A stretch of DNA of 64,000 nucleotides from Citrobacter youngae ATCC 29220 (GCF_000155975.1 NZ_GG730301.1:126049-190048); one strand, 5' to 3'; shown: positions 9,033-18,048, counted from the first letter of the stretch. A program made the numbers and translations. Notes: generated by a model from the sequence alone, not told the origin.

Positions 9033-9707
9033 TTACAGATAGCGCAGGCTGATGGTCACCTGACCATCCAGATCGGTATCATCGGTAATCGCCAGGGTTT
9101 TGGTATCCTGAATAGCCAGGGAAGTGGCCAGCGGGAAGGTGGCGGAAGTAAACGGCAGCGGCTCCATGGTGCCAGCGGTGGCTACGGTGATATCACGGTT
9201 GTTCTGCCCGGCAGTTAGGCCATTGGCGCTTTTAGACCAGACGTTGTTATTCCCGTCCATTACGATGGTATCCACGCTCTCGCCGTCAGCTAATACGTTT
9301 GCGGTTTTCACAAAGAGCGAGTAGTTGCCGATGGCAACGCCGTCAGCGGTCAGACCAACGCCGTAGGTTTTGTCGGTATCAGAAACAGCGCCGCCAGCGG
9401 CATCACCGTTGTCTACCGTAATCCCAGCGCGGCTATCGACACGGTTGTCTTCCAGATGCCAGGAGACTTTAGTGGCCGCATCGCAGGTAATGGTCAGATC
9501 AATCGTTTTTTGCCCTAACTGATTGACTGCTGAATCAGACAATTCGCTCAGGTGAATGGTACCGTAATCAACAACGCCGCTGTTGCTCAGTGTAGGAGAG
9601 CAGGCGGCGTTGGTTAAAACGCCTTTTACTTTTAATACGGCGGTTTCGGCGGCAAATGCAGAGGTTGTGCACGCGGCCAGAATAATCGCGAGGAGTGTTT
9701 TTTTCAT
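9033..9707 (-). CDS. Fimbrial pilin paralog 2 (DUF1120-type)
   Basis: I chose the ATG at 9707 because AAGGA lies about 8 nt upstream, giving 224 residues and a clean signal peptide (MKKTLLAII ... TSAFA). A start six codons earlier is possible but has a poorer context. The mature protein carries VKGVLTNAAC, VDYGTIHLSELS, LTITC and a C-terminal ISLRYL, closely parallel to both neighbours. The 39-bp gap to the next pilin and the shared leader sequence before the starts of paralogs 2 and 3 point to tandem duplication. Confidence 0.78.
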   Translation of the reverse strand: MKKTLLAIILAACTTSAFAAETAVLKVKGVLTNAACSPTLSNSGVVDYGTIHLSELSDSAVNQLGQKTIDLTITCDAATKVSWHLEDNRVDSRAGITVDNGDAAGGAVSDTDKTYGVGLTADGVAIGNYSLFVKTANVLADGESVDTIVMDGNNNVWSKSANGLTAGQNNRDITVATAGTMEPLPFTSATFPLATSLAIQDTKTLAITDDTDLDGQVTISLRYL

Positions 9708-9830
9708 GTTGTTAATCCTTAACAATAATATTATTCATATTATCAATGTGAATAATGTGCTCATTAATTTGAATGTATAACTATTCGCAAAATCTTTTAT
9801 GGGCAGATAATGGATAGTGGGTTTGGGTAA

Positions 9831-9860
9831 CATTAAATGCATTTAATGAATTAATTCATT
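9831..9860. repeat. Two overlapping perfect palindromes between pilin genes
   Basis: An 18-bp perfect palindrome at 9831-9848 overlaps a 16-bp perfect palindrome at 9845-9860. Both lie in the AT-rich 208-bp gap between pilin paralogs 3 and 2. They could be a regulator binding site or alternative RNA hairpins; the sequence alone does not decide. Confidence 0.7.
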
Positions 9861-9915
9861 GCGGCTTAATCTTGCTGACCACAAAAATTCATAAAATGAC
9901 TTTTTTAACAGGCTA

Positions 9916-10605
9916 TTATAAATAGCGTAAATTAACCGTTAATTGACCATCCAGATTTGTGTCATCGCTAATGGCAAGCGTGGTTGTATCTTGTATTGCC
10001 AGAGACGTGACAATCGGGAAGGTGACGGAGCTGACCGCAAGAGGCTCAATGGCACCCGTGGTAGTGGCAACGCTCCAGGATTTGTAGTTATCGCCCTGCA
10101 GGTAGTAGGCGGCTCCAGCGCCCCAGCTCATTCCACTCCCCTGCTGATAAATGACGCGGACCTTATTTGTATCCGCAAGCACATTGCCAGCATCAATAAA
10201 CGCGGAATAGGCGCCAATGGCGACACCACCTGCCGTTTTGCCGACGCCAAAGGTCCAGTTGCCGCCTTTGGTCGCATTGGTGGAGGAACCGTCATAAAAC
10301 GCGTTCTTGATGGTGATACCCGTCGCCATGGTATCTGCTTTATCATCCACAATCGTCCATGCTATCTTTGTCGGAGAAATACAGTGGATGTTGAGATCGA
10401 TTTTCTTCTGGCCGAGCTGGTTTGTTTCAGTGGCTGAAAGCTCGCCCAGGCGAACGTAACCGTAATCAATAATACCGCCATTGGTGAATTCTGGGGTACA
10501 GGATGAGTTGGTCAGTTTTCCGTCGACTTGCAGCACGGCAGTTGGGTCTGCGTAGACTGAGCCAGCACACAGCGCCAGTGCCAGGGAAAGTATTGTCTTT
10601 TTCAT
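9916..10605 (-). CDS. Fimbrial pilin paralog 3, first gene of the second cluster (DUF1120-type)
   Basis: This 229-residue protein has a signal peptide ending at GSVYA and a mature start DPTAVLQVDGKLTNSSC. It keeps the cysteine pair, the VRLGELSATETNQLGQKKI segment and the C-terminal VNLRYL seen in its two paralogs, but the middle differs (for example KGGNWTFGVGKTAGG and a GSGMSWGAGAAYY stretch). It is the promoter-proximal gene, so it may be the main shaft subunit. AAGGA precedes the start, with the same leader as paralog 2. Confidence 0.77.
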   Translation of the reverse strand: MKKTILSLALALCAGSVYADPTAVLQVDGKLTNSSCTPEFTNGGIIDYGYVRLGELSATETNQLGQKKIDLNIHCISPTKIAWTIVDDKADTMATGITIKNAFYDGSSTNATKGGNWTFGVGKTAGGVAIGAYSAFIDAGNVLADTNKVRVIYQQGSGMSWGAGAAYYLQGDNYKSWSVATTTGAIEPLAVSSVTFPIVTSLAIQDTTTLAISDDTNLDGQLTVNLRYL

Positions 10606-10849
10606 GTGTTAATCCTTAACATATAAAAATATTTTATAGACGTCTTGTTAATATATAACTATGTCTGACTAAATATTATACATAGATGTATAGAGTGGAA
10701 GAATAAAGAAATATTGAAAGTAATATTTAATATTTCTTAATCCGATGGCTGAATATTTTAAATATAAATTAATTGGTTATTTACCTGGCTTGCGCTCTAT
10801 ATTATATCTCACGTGAATAAATAACCGCGCGACACAATAATGTCTGCTT
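10606..10849. promoter_or_regulatory. AT-rich leader/promoter region of the second fimbrial cluster
   Basis: This 244-bp AT-rich region separates the first pilin gene from lysR. It contains several dyads: a 17-bp one at 10622-10638 next to the pilin ribosome site, a 16-bp one at 10677-10692, and 10-bp arms at 10706-10715 and 10729-10738. It must hold the fimbrial promoter reading leftward. No specific regulator site can be named. Confidence 0.5.
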
Positions 10850-11773
10850 TCAGCGCGTCAGTGAACTTTTACACAATGCGACAATGCCGGGCATTTCCGC
10901 CAGCAGGTGCGCGCTAAAGGCGTCGACCAGCGCCGAGGTGGGGCGGTGCAGAGGGTGAATCAGGCTGACCGTGAACGGTACTGGAATGCTGAAGCGGCGG
11001 ATGGCGATTCCGCTATCGGCATAATCCAGCGCGGTCAGCGGGTTAACCACGGAAATGCCCACGCCAGCCCGCACCATTGCACAAATAGACGCCGCGCTGT
11101 GGGTTTCAATCACCATCCGGCGCTTCACCTGATGCTCATTAAATAAGGTATCCAGTAACTGACGGTAGCTATCGGTGCGTGACAGGCTGATGTAATTCTC
11201 TCCCTGAAAATCCTGCGGGGTTAATACCGATTTCCTGGTCAGCGGATGGCCCGGCGGCAGGACGCACACTTCGTCCAGAGAAAGCAGTTCGGTACGCTTT
11301 GTTCCGGCGGGGGTATGCAGCGTTTCCGTCAGGCCTAAATCATGGCGCTGCGCCGACAGCCACTCCTCCAGCAGTGGCGACTCCTGCGGCACTATCTGAA
11401 TATTCACCTGCGGATAGCGGGCTAAAAAAGGCTGTAATAGCGGCGGTAAAAAGGATTGCGAGAATACCGGCAGGCAGACGATAGATAGCTCGCCCTGGCG
11501 AAACTCGCGCAGGCTTTCGGCGGCGCTGACGATCCTGTCCAGCCCGTACCACGAGCGCTGCACCTCTTCGAATAAGCGTAATCCCTGCACGGTGGGGTGC
11601 AGGCGACCGCGGCTGCGTTCAAATAATTTTAGCCCCAGCACCTGCTCGAAGCGCGCCAGCTCGCGGCTGACGGTGGGCTGCGAGGTATGCAGCATCCGCG
11701 CGGCTTCCGTCAGATTCCCTGCCGTCATAACGGCGTGAAATATCTCAATGTGACGCAGGTTAACGGCGGGCAT
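10850..11773 (-). CDS. lysR: LysR, transcriptional activator of lysA
   Basis: This is a 307-residue LysR-type regulator with an N-terminal winged helix-turn-helix (VNLRHIEIFHAVM, TEAARMLHTSQPTVSRELARFE) and a C-terminal effector domain with SIVCLPVFSQSFLPPLLQPF. I recognise it as LysR of the lysine pathway by near-identity to the E. coli protein and by its divergent position next to lysA. I set the start at 11773, where GAGAGGA lies 6 nt upstream, rather than five codons earlier. It should activate lysA when diaminopimelate is present and lysine is low. The C-terminal roughly 15 residues differ from the E. coli sequence I recall. Confidence 0.95.
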   Translation of the reverse strand: MPAVNLRHIEIFHAVMTAGNLTEAARMLHTSQPTVSRELARFEQVLGLKLFERSRGRLHPTVQGLRLFEEVQRSWYGLDRIVSAAESLREFRQGELSIVCLPVFSQSFLPPLLQPFLARYPQVNIQIVPQESPLLEEWLSAQRHDLGLTETLHTPAGTKRTELLSLDEVCVLPPGHPLTRKSVLTPQDFQGENYISLSRTDSYRQLLDTLFNEHQVKRRMVIETHSAASICAMVRAGVGISVVNPLTALDYADSGIAIRRFSIPVPFTVSLIHPLHRPTSALVDAFSAHLLAEMPGIVALCKSSLTR

Positions 11774-11889
11774 TGGCGATCCTCTCATAAACAGTCCATA
11801 TCATTTTTGCATAGACTCGCGATAAAACGATATTTTTTATTCTCTTTGGGCTGTGGCGTAATCATAAAAAATGAATACCGGAGTCCGCT

Positions 11890-13146
11890 ATGCCACGCTC
11901 GCTCAACAACACTGATACCGACCTGACCGCCGACAACCTGCTGCGCCTGCCCGCCGAATTCGGCTGCCCGGTATGGGTTTATGATGCGCAAATCATTCGT
12001 GCGCAGATTGCCAAACTGAGCCAGTTTGACGTGGTGCGTTTTGCCCAGAAGGCGTGCTCGAATATTCATATTCTGCGCCTGATGCGCGAGCAGGGCGTGA
12101 AGGTGGATTCGGTCTCGTTAGGCGAGATTGAACGCGCGCTGGCGGCAGGTTACGTGCCGGGGAATGATGAGATTGTCTTTACTGCCGATATGATTGATAA
12201 CGCGACGCTGGCTCGCGTGAGTGAATTGCAGATCCCGGTCAACGCCGGTTCGGTGGATATGCTGGAACAACTGGGTCAGCTTTCGCCGGGTCATCGCGTG
12301 TGGCTGCGCGTGAACCCTGGGTTTGGTCATGGACACAGCCAGAAAACCAATACCGGCGGCGAGAACAGCAAACATGGTATCTGGTACAGCGATCTTCCGG
12401 CGGCGCTGGCGGTGATCCAGCGCTATCAACTGAAGCTGGTGGGGATTCATATGCATATCGGATCCGGCGTGGACTATGGTCATCTGGAACAGGTATGCGG
12501 CGCGATGGTGCGCCAGGTTATAGAGTTTGGTCAGGATCTGGAGGCGATCTCCGCGGGCGGCGGGCTATCGATCCCGTATCGTGAAGGCGAAGAAGCGATC
12601 GACACCGATCACTACTTTGGCCTGTGGAACGCCGCGCGTGAGCAGATCGCGCAGCATCTGGGGCATCCGGTTAAGTTGGAGATCGAACCCGGTCGTTTCC
12701 TGGTGGCGGAAGCGGGCGTGCTGGTGGCGCAGGTGCGCAGCGTGAAAGCGATGGGCAGCCGTCACTTTGTGCTGATTGACGCCGGTTTTAACGATCTGAT
12801 GCGTCCGGCGATGTACGGTAGCTATCACCATATTTCCGCGCTGGCGGGCGATGGCCGTTCGCTGGAAAACGCGCCGCAGATTGAAACCGTGGTGGCCGGG
12901 CCGCTGTGTGAGTCGGGCGACGTCTTTACCCAGCAGGAGGGCGGTAAAGTGGAAACCCGCCTGCTGCCAGCGGTGGCGCCGGGAGATTATCTGGTGCTGC
13001 ATGACACTGGCGCATACGGCGCGTCGATGTCATCGAACTACAATAGCCGCCCGCTGCTGCCGGAAGTGCTGTTTGATAACGGCGCGGCGCGTTTGATTCG
13101 TCGCCGCCAGACGATTGATGAGCTGCTGGCGCTGGAGCTTATCTGA
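11890..13146 (+). CDS. lysA: Diaminopimelate decarboxylase
   Basis: This 418-residue PLP enzyme catalyses the last step of lysine synthesis, meso-diaminopimelate to L-lysine plus CO2, in the cytoplasm. The PLP-binding lysine is K54 in FAQKACSN. A glycine-rich phosphate-binding stretch (SAGGGLSIP), the EPGRFLV motif and the CESGD active-site motif are all present. Compared with E. coli LysA it is two residues shorter, in the loop after AAGYVPG. It is transcribed away from lysR across a 116-bp gap that should contain the LysR site. Confidence 0.97.
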   Translation: MPRSLNNTDTDLTADNLLRLPAEFGCPVWVYDAQIIRAQIAKLSQFDVVRFAQKACSNIHILRLMREQGVKVDSVSLGEIERALAAGYVPGNDEIVFTADMIDNATLARVSELQIPVNAGSVDMLEQLGQLSPGHRVWLRVNPGFGHGHSQKTNTGGENSKHGIWYSDLPAALAVIQRYQLKLVGIHMHIGSGVDYGHLEQVCGAMVRQVIEFGQDLEAISAGGGLSIPYREGEEAIDTDHYFGLWNAAREQIAQHLGHPVKLEIEPGRFLVAEAGVLVAQVRSVKAMGSRHFVLIDAGFNDLMRPAMYGSYHHISALAGDGRSLENAPQIETVVAGPLCESGDVFTQQEGGKVETRLLPAVAPGDYLVLHDTGAYGASMSSNYNSRPLLPEVLFDNGAARLIRRRQTIDELLALELI

Positions 13147-13151
13147 GGGAA

Positions 13152-13234
13152 TGCCCGATGGCGCTGCGCTTATCGGGCCTACGAAATTAACGGTGAGGTC
13201 TGTAGGCCGGATAAGGCGAAGCCGCCATCCGGCA
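13152..13234. repeat. REP pair between lysA and a LacI-family gene
   Basis: Two inverted REP units, 13152-13182 and 13201-13234, each with the GCC(G/C)GATGGCG ... TTATC(C/G)GGCCTAC signature, lie between two convergent genes. Confidence 0.9.
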
Positions 13235-13239
13235 TCGGA

Positions 13240-14250
13240 TTACGTAAAGTACGGCCCCGTTGTCACTGATTCGCGTAACACCAGTTTGCCGGTAAACGGT
13301 GGGATCGGCTCCACGCTCTCGCCATTCGCCAGGCGGATGGCCTGGTCGATTGCCGTGGTTATCATGGTATCAATCGGCAGATAGACGGTAGACAGGCCCG
13401 GCTCCAGCCATTTGGCGCTGGGTGCATCATCAAAACCAAACAGCGAGACGTCCATCGGGATCTTCAGACCGGCCTGATACAGCGCTTTTGATGCGCCTAA
13501 TGCCATGTCATCGTTACAGGCGAACAGGGCGCTGAATGTCACCCCTTCCTCCAGCAGCTCACGGCAGGCTTCGTAGCCTCGCGTCATCGTTGAATCGCCA
13601 TATTTGACCTTGCCGGGATCCCAGGGAATACCGTTTTTTTCCAGCGCCTTACGATACCCCATCAAACGTGATTTACCGGTAGGGGTATGGCCTGGCACGG
13701 TGATGCAGGCAATGTCGCGATGCCCTTGCGAAATCAGATAACTGACCGCCTGATACGCGGCTTCTTCCTGTTCAAAGAAAATCGCCCGATCGCGGGCCTG
13801 ACTGATATCACGGTTGATGACCAGCAAGGGCATCGCAATGCTGTCCATCAGCGACATAATCGCCTGCTCGCTCATATAGCGGGTGTAGAGAATAATGGCG
13901 TCGCACTGCCTGTCAGCCAGCATTTGCACGGCTTCCTGCTCGCGCTCCGGCGTGTCGTGACCATCGGTCACAATGAGCTGCTTGCCGTGTGATTCGGTCT
14001 GGCGCGAAGCCTGTTGCAGCAGGCGACCAAAGTAGAAGCCATCAAAGGTGGAAACGACCAGCCCAATGCTGTTGCTGGTGCGATTTGCCAGAGAGCGCGC
14101 CAAAAAATTGGGTCGATAATCAAGTGCCTGCATGGCCTTAAACACTTTCTGGCGCGTGCTCTCTTTTACCTGACCCGTACCATTCAGCACGCGCGAAACG
14201 GTCGCTTTTGAGACGCCAGCGTGTCGTGAAACGTCTAACATCGTGGTCAT
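13240..14250 (-). CDS. LacI/GalR-family transcriptional regulator of unknown target
   Basis: This 336-residue protein has an N-terminal LacI-type helix-turn-helix (MLDVSRHAGVSKATVSRVLNG), a hinge segment (FLARSLANRTSNSIGLVV) and a periplasmic-binding-protein-like sugar domain (CNDDMALGASKAL, VSLFGFDDAPSAKW). It begins 14 bp after galR on the same strand and is probably co-transcribed with it. It is not a recent galR copy: the two share family features only, and it is somewhat closer in style to AscG. In E. coli K-12, as I recall, galR is followed directly by lysA, so this gene is an addition. No sugar operon lies next to it. Confidence 0.85.
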   Translation of the reverse strand: MTTMLDVSRHAGVSKATVSRVLNGTGQVKESTRQKVFKAMQALDYRPNFLARSLANRTSNSIGLVVSTFDGFYFGRLLQQASRQTESHGKQLIVTDGHDTPEREQEAVQMLADRQCDAIILYTRYMSEQAIMSLMDSIAMPLLVINRDISQARDRAIFFEQEEAAYQAVSYLISQGHRDIACITVPGHTPTGKSRLMGYRKALEKNGIPWDPGKVKYGDSTMTRGYEACRELLEEGVTFSALFACNDDMALGASKALYQAGLKIPMDVSLFGFDDAPSAKWLEPGLSTVYLPIDTMITTAIDQAIRLANGESVEPIPPFTGKLVLRESVTTGPYFT

Positions 14251-14263
14251 GACGCTATCCTGG

Positions 14264-15292
14264 TTAATCGTTTGACGAAGAATTTCCCGGCTCTGTCAGC
14301 GTCGAAACGGAATGGCGGCGCACCAGAGTTGGGTTAAATATATGGGTAATTTCAGGCGCAGGGCGCTTCTCCGCCAGGGCAAGCGCCAGCTCAGCGGCCT
14401 GGGTTGCCATCGTCACGATGGGATAGCGAACCGTGGTCAGACGTGGACGCACATAGCGGGAAACCAGTACATCGTCAAAGCCGATCAGGGAGATTTCGCC
14501 AGGTACATCTATGCCGTTATCGTTTAACACGCCCATTGCGCCTGCCGCCATGGAGTCGTTATAGCAGGCTACTGCCGTGAAGTTTTTGCCACGACCAAGT
14601 AATTCGGTCATGGCCTGCTCACCGCCGCTCTCATCCGGTTCGCCAAAGGTCACCAGCCGATCGTTAATCGGTATATTGCTCTCCGTCAGCGCGTCGTAAT
14701 AGCCTTGCAGACGATCCTCCGCATCGGAAATGGTGTGATTGGAGCACAGATAACCGATACGCGTATGGCCCTGCTGGATAAGGTGTCGGGTGGCCAGCCA
14801 GGCGCCGAAACGGTCATCGAGGGCGACGCAGCGCTGTTCGAATCCCGGCAGAATTCGGTTGATCAATACCATGCCGGGGATTTGCTTCATTAATGAAGCC
14901 AGCTCTGCGTCCGGAATGATTTTGACGTGGACAACAAGGGCTGCGCAGCGGTGGCGAATAAGCTGTTCAATCGCCTGACGTTCCTTTTGTTCATTATGGT
15001 AGCCGTTGCCGATCAGTAAAAAATTACCGGTGTTATAGGCCACCTGCTCGACAGCTTTAACCATTGCCCCAAAGAATGGATCGGATACATCACCCACCAC
15101 CAGTCCGACGGTTTCGGTTGATTGCTGGGCCAGCGCGCGCGCGTTGGCGTTGGGGTGGTAGCTGAGTGATTCCATTGCGCTCGTTACGGCCAGACGCGAT
15201 GCTTCGCTGGCTTTAGGGGAATCATTAATCACTCGAGAAACGGTGGCGACTGATACACCAGCTAGTCGGGCTACATCCTTTATGGTCGCCAT
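14264..15292 (-). CDS. galR: GalR, galactose regulon repressor
   Basis: This 342-residue LacI-family repressor starts MATIKDVARLAGVSVATVSRV. The rest is close to E. coli GalR (TVGLVVGDVSDPFFGAMVKAVEQ, ISLIGFDDVLVSRYVRPRLTTV). The start at 15292 is chosen over an upstream in-frame start because it matches the family and begins the DNA-binding helix. It binds gal operators as a dimer and is released by D-galactose. A GalR-like operator lies 18 bp upstream of the start, suggesting self-regulation. The C-terminal tail after RRHSVS differs from E. coli. Confidence 0.96.
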   Translation of the reverse strand: MATIKDVARLAGVSVATVSRVINDSPKASEASRLAVTSAMESLSYHPNANARALAQQSTETVGLVVGDVSDPFFGAMVKAVEQVAYNTGNFLLIGNGYHNEQKERQAIEQLIRHRCAALVVHVKIIPDAELASLMKQIPGMVLINRILPGFEQRCVALDDRFGAWLATRHLIQQGHTRIGYLCSNHTISDAEDRLQGYYDALTESNIPINDRLVTFGEPDESGGEQAMTELLGRGKNFTAVACYNDSMAAGAMGVLNDNGIDVPGEISLIGFDDVLVSRYVRPRLTTVRYPIVTMATQAAELALALAEKRPAPEITHIFNPTLVRRHSVSTLTEPGNSSSND

Positions 15293-15309
15293 GATAGTAC
15301 CTGTTGTGG

Positions 15310-15321
15310 GTAAACGCTTAC
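15310..15321. promoter_or_regulatory. Candidate GalR/GalS operator upstream of galR
   Basis: GTAAACGCTTAC has dyad symmetry at 10 of 12 positions around a central CG, as LacI/GalR-family operators do. It lies just upstream of the galR start. Binding by GalR, GalS or the neighbouring LacI-type protein is inferred. Confidence 0.5.
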
Positions 15322-15508
15322 ATTGCGTCAGTGTTACGGAAAACGGCTGGCTGTTCAAGCAGATTGCCCGGCAGAACGTCGCAAATGTGAGCGCGCACGA
15401 GCGAAGTAAGACAGAAAACAGGAAATGCTAATCTTTACTTACACTTTGCGATGCGCTGTTGCGATTGTTCGCTGGTGGGGCGGCTGAGCGGATTGTTAGA
15501 GTTGTGAT

Positions 15509-15591
15509 CCCAGAGGTATTGATAGGTGAAATCAACTTTCGGGTTGATCACTAGATTTACACCAGCCTGCGCAGATGCGCAGGTTTTTTTT
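15509..15591 (+). ncRNA. omrB: OmrB small RNA
   Basis: The 5' end CCCAGAGGTATTGATAGGTG is the conserved OmrA/OmrB seed region. The 3' end is an intrinsic terminator with a 7-bp stem (15566-15572 with 15577-15583) and a run of eight T. OmrB is an Hfq-dependent sRNA that represses outer-membrane protein and curli-regulator mRNAs, with transcription under EnvZ-OmpR in E. coli. The position between galR and aas is the E. coli position. A TAGAGT -10-like hexamer lies at 15497-15502. Confidence 0.93.
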
Positions 15592-15705
15592 GCTTTCAGC
15601 CTATCTGTAACAGTAACCGATAATTTACACAACTCGTTGCATTTGGGTTCATTCCTTTGCGTTTTCGCACTGGCGTATCTGCCTGCCGACGACCACAATC
15701 AAGAT

Positions 15706-15792
15706 CCCAGAGGTATTGATTGGTGAGATTATTCGGTACGCACTTCGTACCTGTCTCTTGCACCGACCTGCGCGGATGCGCAGGTTTTTTTT
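15706..15792 (+). ncRNA. omrA: OmrA small RNA
   Basis: The 5' end repeats the OmrB seed (CCCAGAGGTATTGATTGGTG), the middle is different (CGGTACGCACTTCGTACC hairpin), and the 3' end is a CCTGCGCGGATGCGCAGG stem followed by eight T. It lies about 115 bp after omrB and before aas, as in E. coli. It acts with Hfq on the same class of envelope mRNAs as OmrB. Confidence 0.94.
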
Positions 15793-15888
15793 CGGATTGT
15801 ATTTAACAGTTACCTGTCGCGCCCACTCCCCAACTCGTATACTCTCCCACCATCAATATTTGCATAATAGATGGCACAGGGAGTTGAG

Positions 15889-18048
15889 ATGCTATTTGGC
15901 TTTTTTCGTAATCTGTTTCGCGTGCTTTTTCGCGTTCGCGTCACGGGTGATGTCAGCGCGCTACAGGGAGAACGCGTTCTAATTACTCCCAACCATGTCT
16001 CATTTATCGACGGCATCCTGCTGGCGCTTTTTTTACCGATCCGTCCCGTCTTCGCTGTTTACACCTCTATTAGTCAGCAGTGGTACATGCGTTGGCTGAC
16101 CCCGCTGATTGATTTCGTGCCGTTAGACCCAACCAAACCGATGTCGATCAAACATCTGGTTCGTCTGGTCGAGCAGGGCCGCCCGGTGGTTATCTTCCCG
16201 GAAGGGCGTATTTCGACCACCGGTTCATTGATGAAAATCTATGACGGCGCCGGGTTTGTCGCGGCAAAGTCGGGGGCCACGGTGGTTCCTGTGCGCATTG
16301 AAGGCGCGGAGCTGTCCCGCTTTAGTCGCCTGAAAGGCCTGGTGAAACAGCGATTGTTCCCGCGTATCCAACTGCACATCCTGCCGCCGACGCACCTCCC
16401 GATGCCGGAAGCGCCGCGAGCTCGCGATCGTCGCAAAATCGCCGGTGAAATGCTGCATCAGATTATGATGGAAGCGCGCATGGCGGTACGTCCGCGCGAA
16501 ACGCTATTCGAATCTTTGCTGGCGGCAAAATACCGTTTTGGCGCAGGCAAAAACTGCATTGAAGATGTTAACTTTACGCCGGACAGCTATCGCAAACTGC
16601 TGACCAAAACGCTGTTTGTGGCGCGTATCCTGGAAAAATATACCGCCGAGGGTGAAAAAATAGGCCTGATGTTGCCCAACGCGGGGATCAGCGCGGCGGT
16701 CATTTTTGGCGCGATTGCGCGTCGACGCATTCCGGCCATGATGAACTACACGGCAGGTGTAAAAGGGCTAACCAGCGCCATTACCGCTTCAGAAGTCAAA
16801 ACTATCTTCACTTCCCGACAGTTTCTCGATAAGGGCAAACTTTGGCATTTACCGGAACAGCTCACCCAGGTGCGCTGGGTTTACCTGGAGGACTTAAAAG
16901 CCGATGTGACCTTTAGCGATAAGCTGTGGATTTTCTCACATCTGCTGGCGCCGCATCTGGCGCAGGTAAAACAGCAGCCGGAAGAGGCCGCGGTGATCCT
17001 CTTTACCTCTGGTTCGGAAGGCCATCCGAAAGGCGTGGTACACAGTCACAAGAGCATTCTGGCGAACGTCGAGCAGATTAAAACCATCGCCGATTTCACC
17101 GCCGACGACCGCTTTATGTCTGCGCTGCCGCTGTTCCACTCTTTTGGTCTGACGGTGGGATTATTCACGCCGCTGCTGACCGGCGCAGAAGTGTTCCTTT
17201 ATCCCAGCCCGCTGCACTACCGCATTGTGCCAGAGCTGGTATACGACCGGAACTGCACCGTGCTGTTTGGCACCTCAACGTTTCTTGGCAACTATGCGCG
17301 CTTTGCCCATCCGTATGATTTCCACCGTCTGCGCTACGTGGTGGCGGGAGCGGAAAAACTGCAGGACAGCACAAAGCAGCTGTGGCAGGAGAAATTTGGT
17401 CTGCGCGTCCTTGAGGGCTATGGCGTGACGGAATGCGCGCCAGTGGTGTCGATCAACGTACCGATGGCGGCGAAATCAGGAACGGTAGGGCGCATCTTGC
17501 CCGGTATGGATGCCCGACTGTTAGCTGTGCCCGGCATTGAGGGCGGTGGGCGTTTACAGCTGAAAGGCCCTAATATTATGAGCGGCTATCTGCGCGTCGA
17601 AAACCCCGGCGTGCTGGAAGTGCCGACGGCAGAAAATGCGCAGGGTGAGATTGAGCGCGGCTGGTATGACACCGGAGACATCGTGCGTTTTGATGAAAAC
17701 GGCTTTGTGCAGATCCAGGGGCGCGCCAAACGTTTCGCTAAAATTGCCGGAGAGATGGTCTCGCTGGAAATGGTTGAACAACTGGCGCTGGCGGTATCTG
17801 CTGACAAAATGCACGCCACGGCGATCAAGAGCGATGCCAGCAAAGGCGAGGCGCTGGTGCTGTTCACCACCGACAGCGAACTGACGCGTGAGAAACTACA
17901 GCAGTATGCGCGAGCGCACGGCGTGCCTGAGCTTGCCGTACCGCGTGATATTCGCCACCTGAAGCAACTCCCATTGCTCGGCAGCGGTAAGCCGGATTTT
18001 GTTACGCTGAAAAGCTGGGTCGATGAGCCGGAAAAACAACATGAGTGA
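15889..18048 (+). CDS. aas: Aas, 2-acylglycerophosphoethanolamine acyltransferase / acyl-ACP synthetase
   Basis: This 719-residue inner-membrane bifunctional enzyme re-acylates lysophosphatidylethanolamine. The N-terminal acyltransferase domain has the H-x4-D motif (H36, D41 in NHVSFID) and the FPEGR motif. The C-terminal AMP-binding domain has [11 protein letters not shown] and YDTGD. The start at 15889 has GGGAG 5 nt upstream and matches the E. coli length; an in-frame start six codons earlier is less likely. It overlaps lplT by 8 bp, so the two are translationally coupled. Confidence 0.96.
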   Translation: MLFGFFRNLFRVLFRVRVTGDVSALQGERVLITPNHVSFIDGILLALFLPIRPVFAVYTSISQQWYMRWLTPLIDFVPLDPTKPMSIKHLVRLVEQGRPVVIFPEGRISTTGSLMKIYDGAGFVAAKSGATVVPVRIEGAELSRFSRLKGLVKQRLFPRIQLHILPPTHLPMPEAPRARDRRKIAGEMLHQIMMEARMAVRPRETLFESLLAAKYRFGAGKNCIEDVNFTPDSYRKLLTKTLFVARILEKYTAEGEKIGLMLPNAGISAAVIFGAIARRRIPAMMNYTAGVKGLTSAITASEVKTIFTSRQFLDKGKLWHLPEQLTQVRWVYLEDLKADVTFSDKLWIFSHLLAPHLAQVKQQPEEAAVILFTSGSEGHPKGVVHSHKSILANVEQIKTIADFTADDRFMSALPLFHSFGLTVGLFTPLLTGAEVFLYPSPLHYRIVPELVYDRNCTVLFGTSTFLGNYARFAHPYDFHRLRYVVAGAEKLQDSTKQLWQEKFGLRVLEGYGVTECAPVVSINVPMAAKSGTVGRILPGMDARLLAVPGIEGGGRLQLKGPNIMSGYLRVENPGVLEVPTAENAQGEIERGWYDTGDIVRFDENGFVQIQGRAKRFAKIAGEMVSLEMVEQLALAVSADKMHATAIKSDASKGEALVLFTTDSELTREKLQQYARAHGVPELAVPRDIRHLKQLPLLGSGKPDFVTLKSWVDEPEKQHE

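Noticed and set aside
12118-13002. Long reading frames antisense to lysA
   Set aside because: They are shadows of a high-GC coding gene; no ribosome site or family resemblance.
15435-15698. 87-codon reading frame on the minus strand across omrB
   Set aside because: It is antisense to a clear sRNA gene and its terminator, with no ribosome site or protein-like composition.
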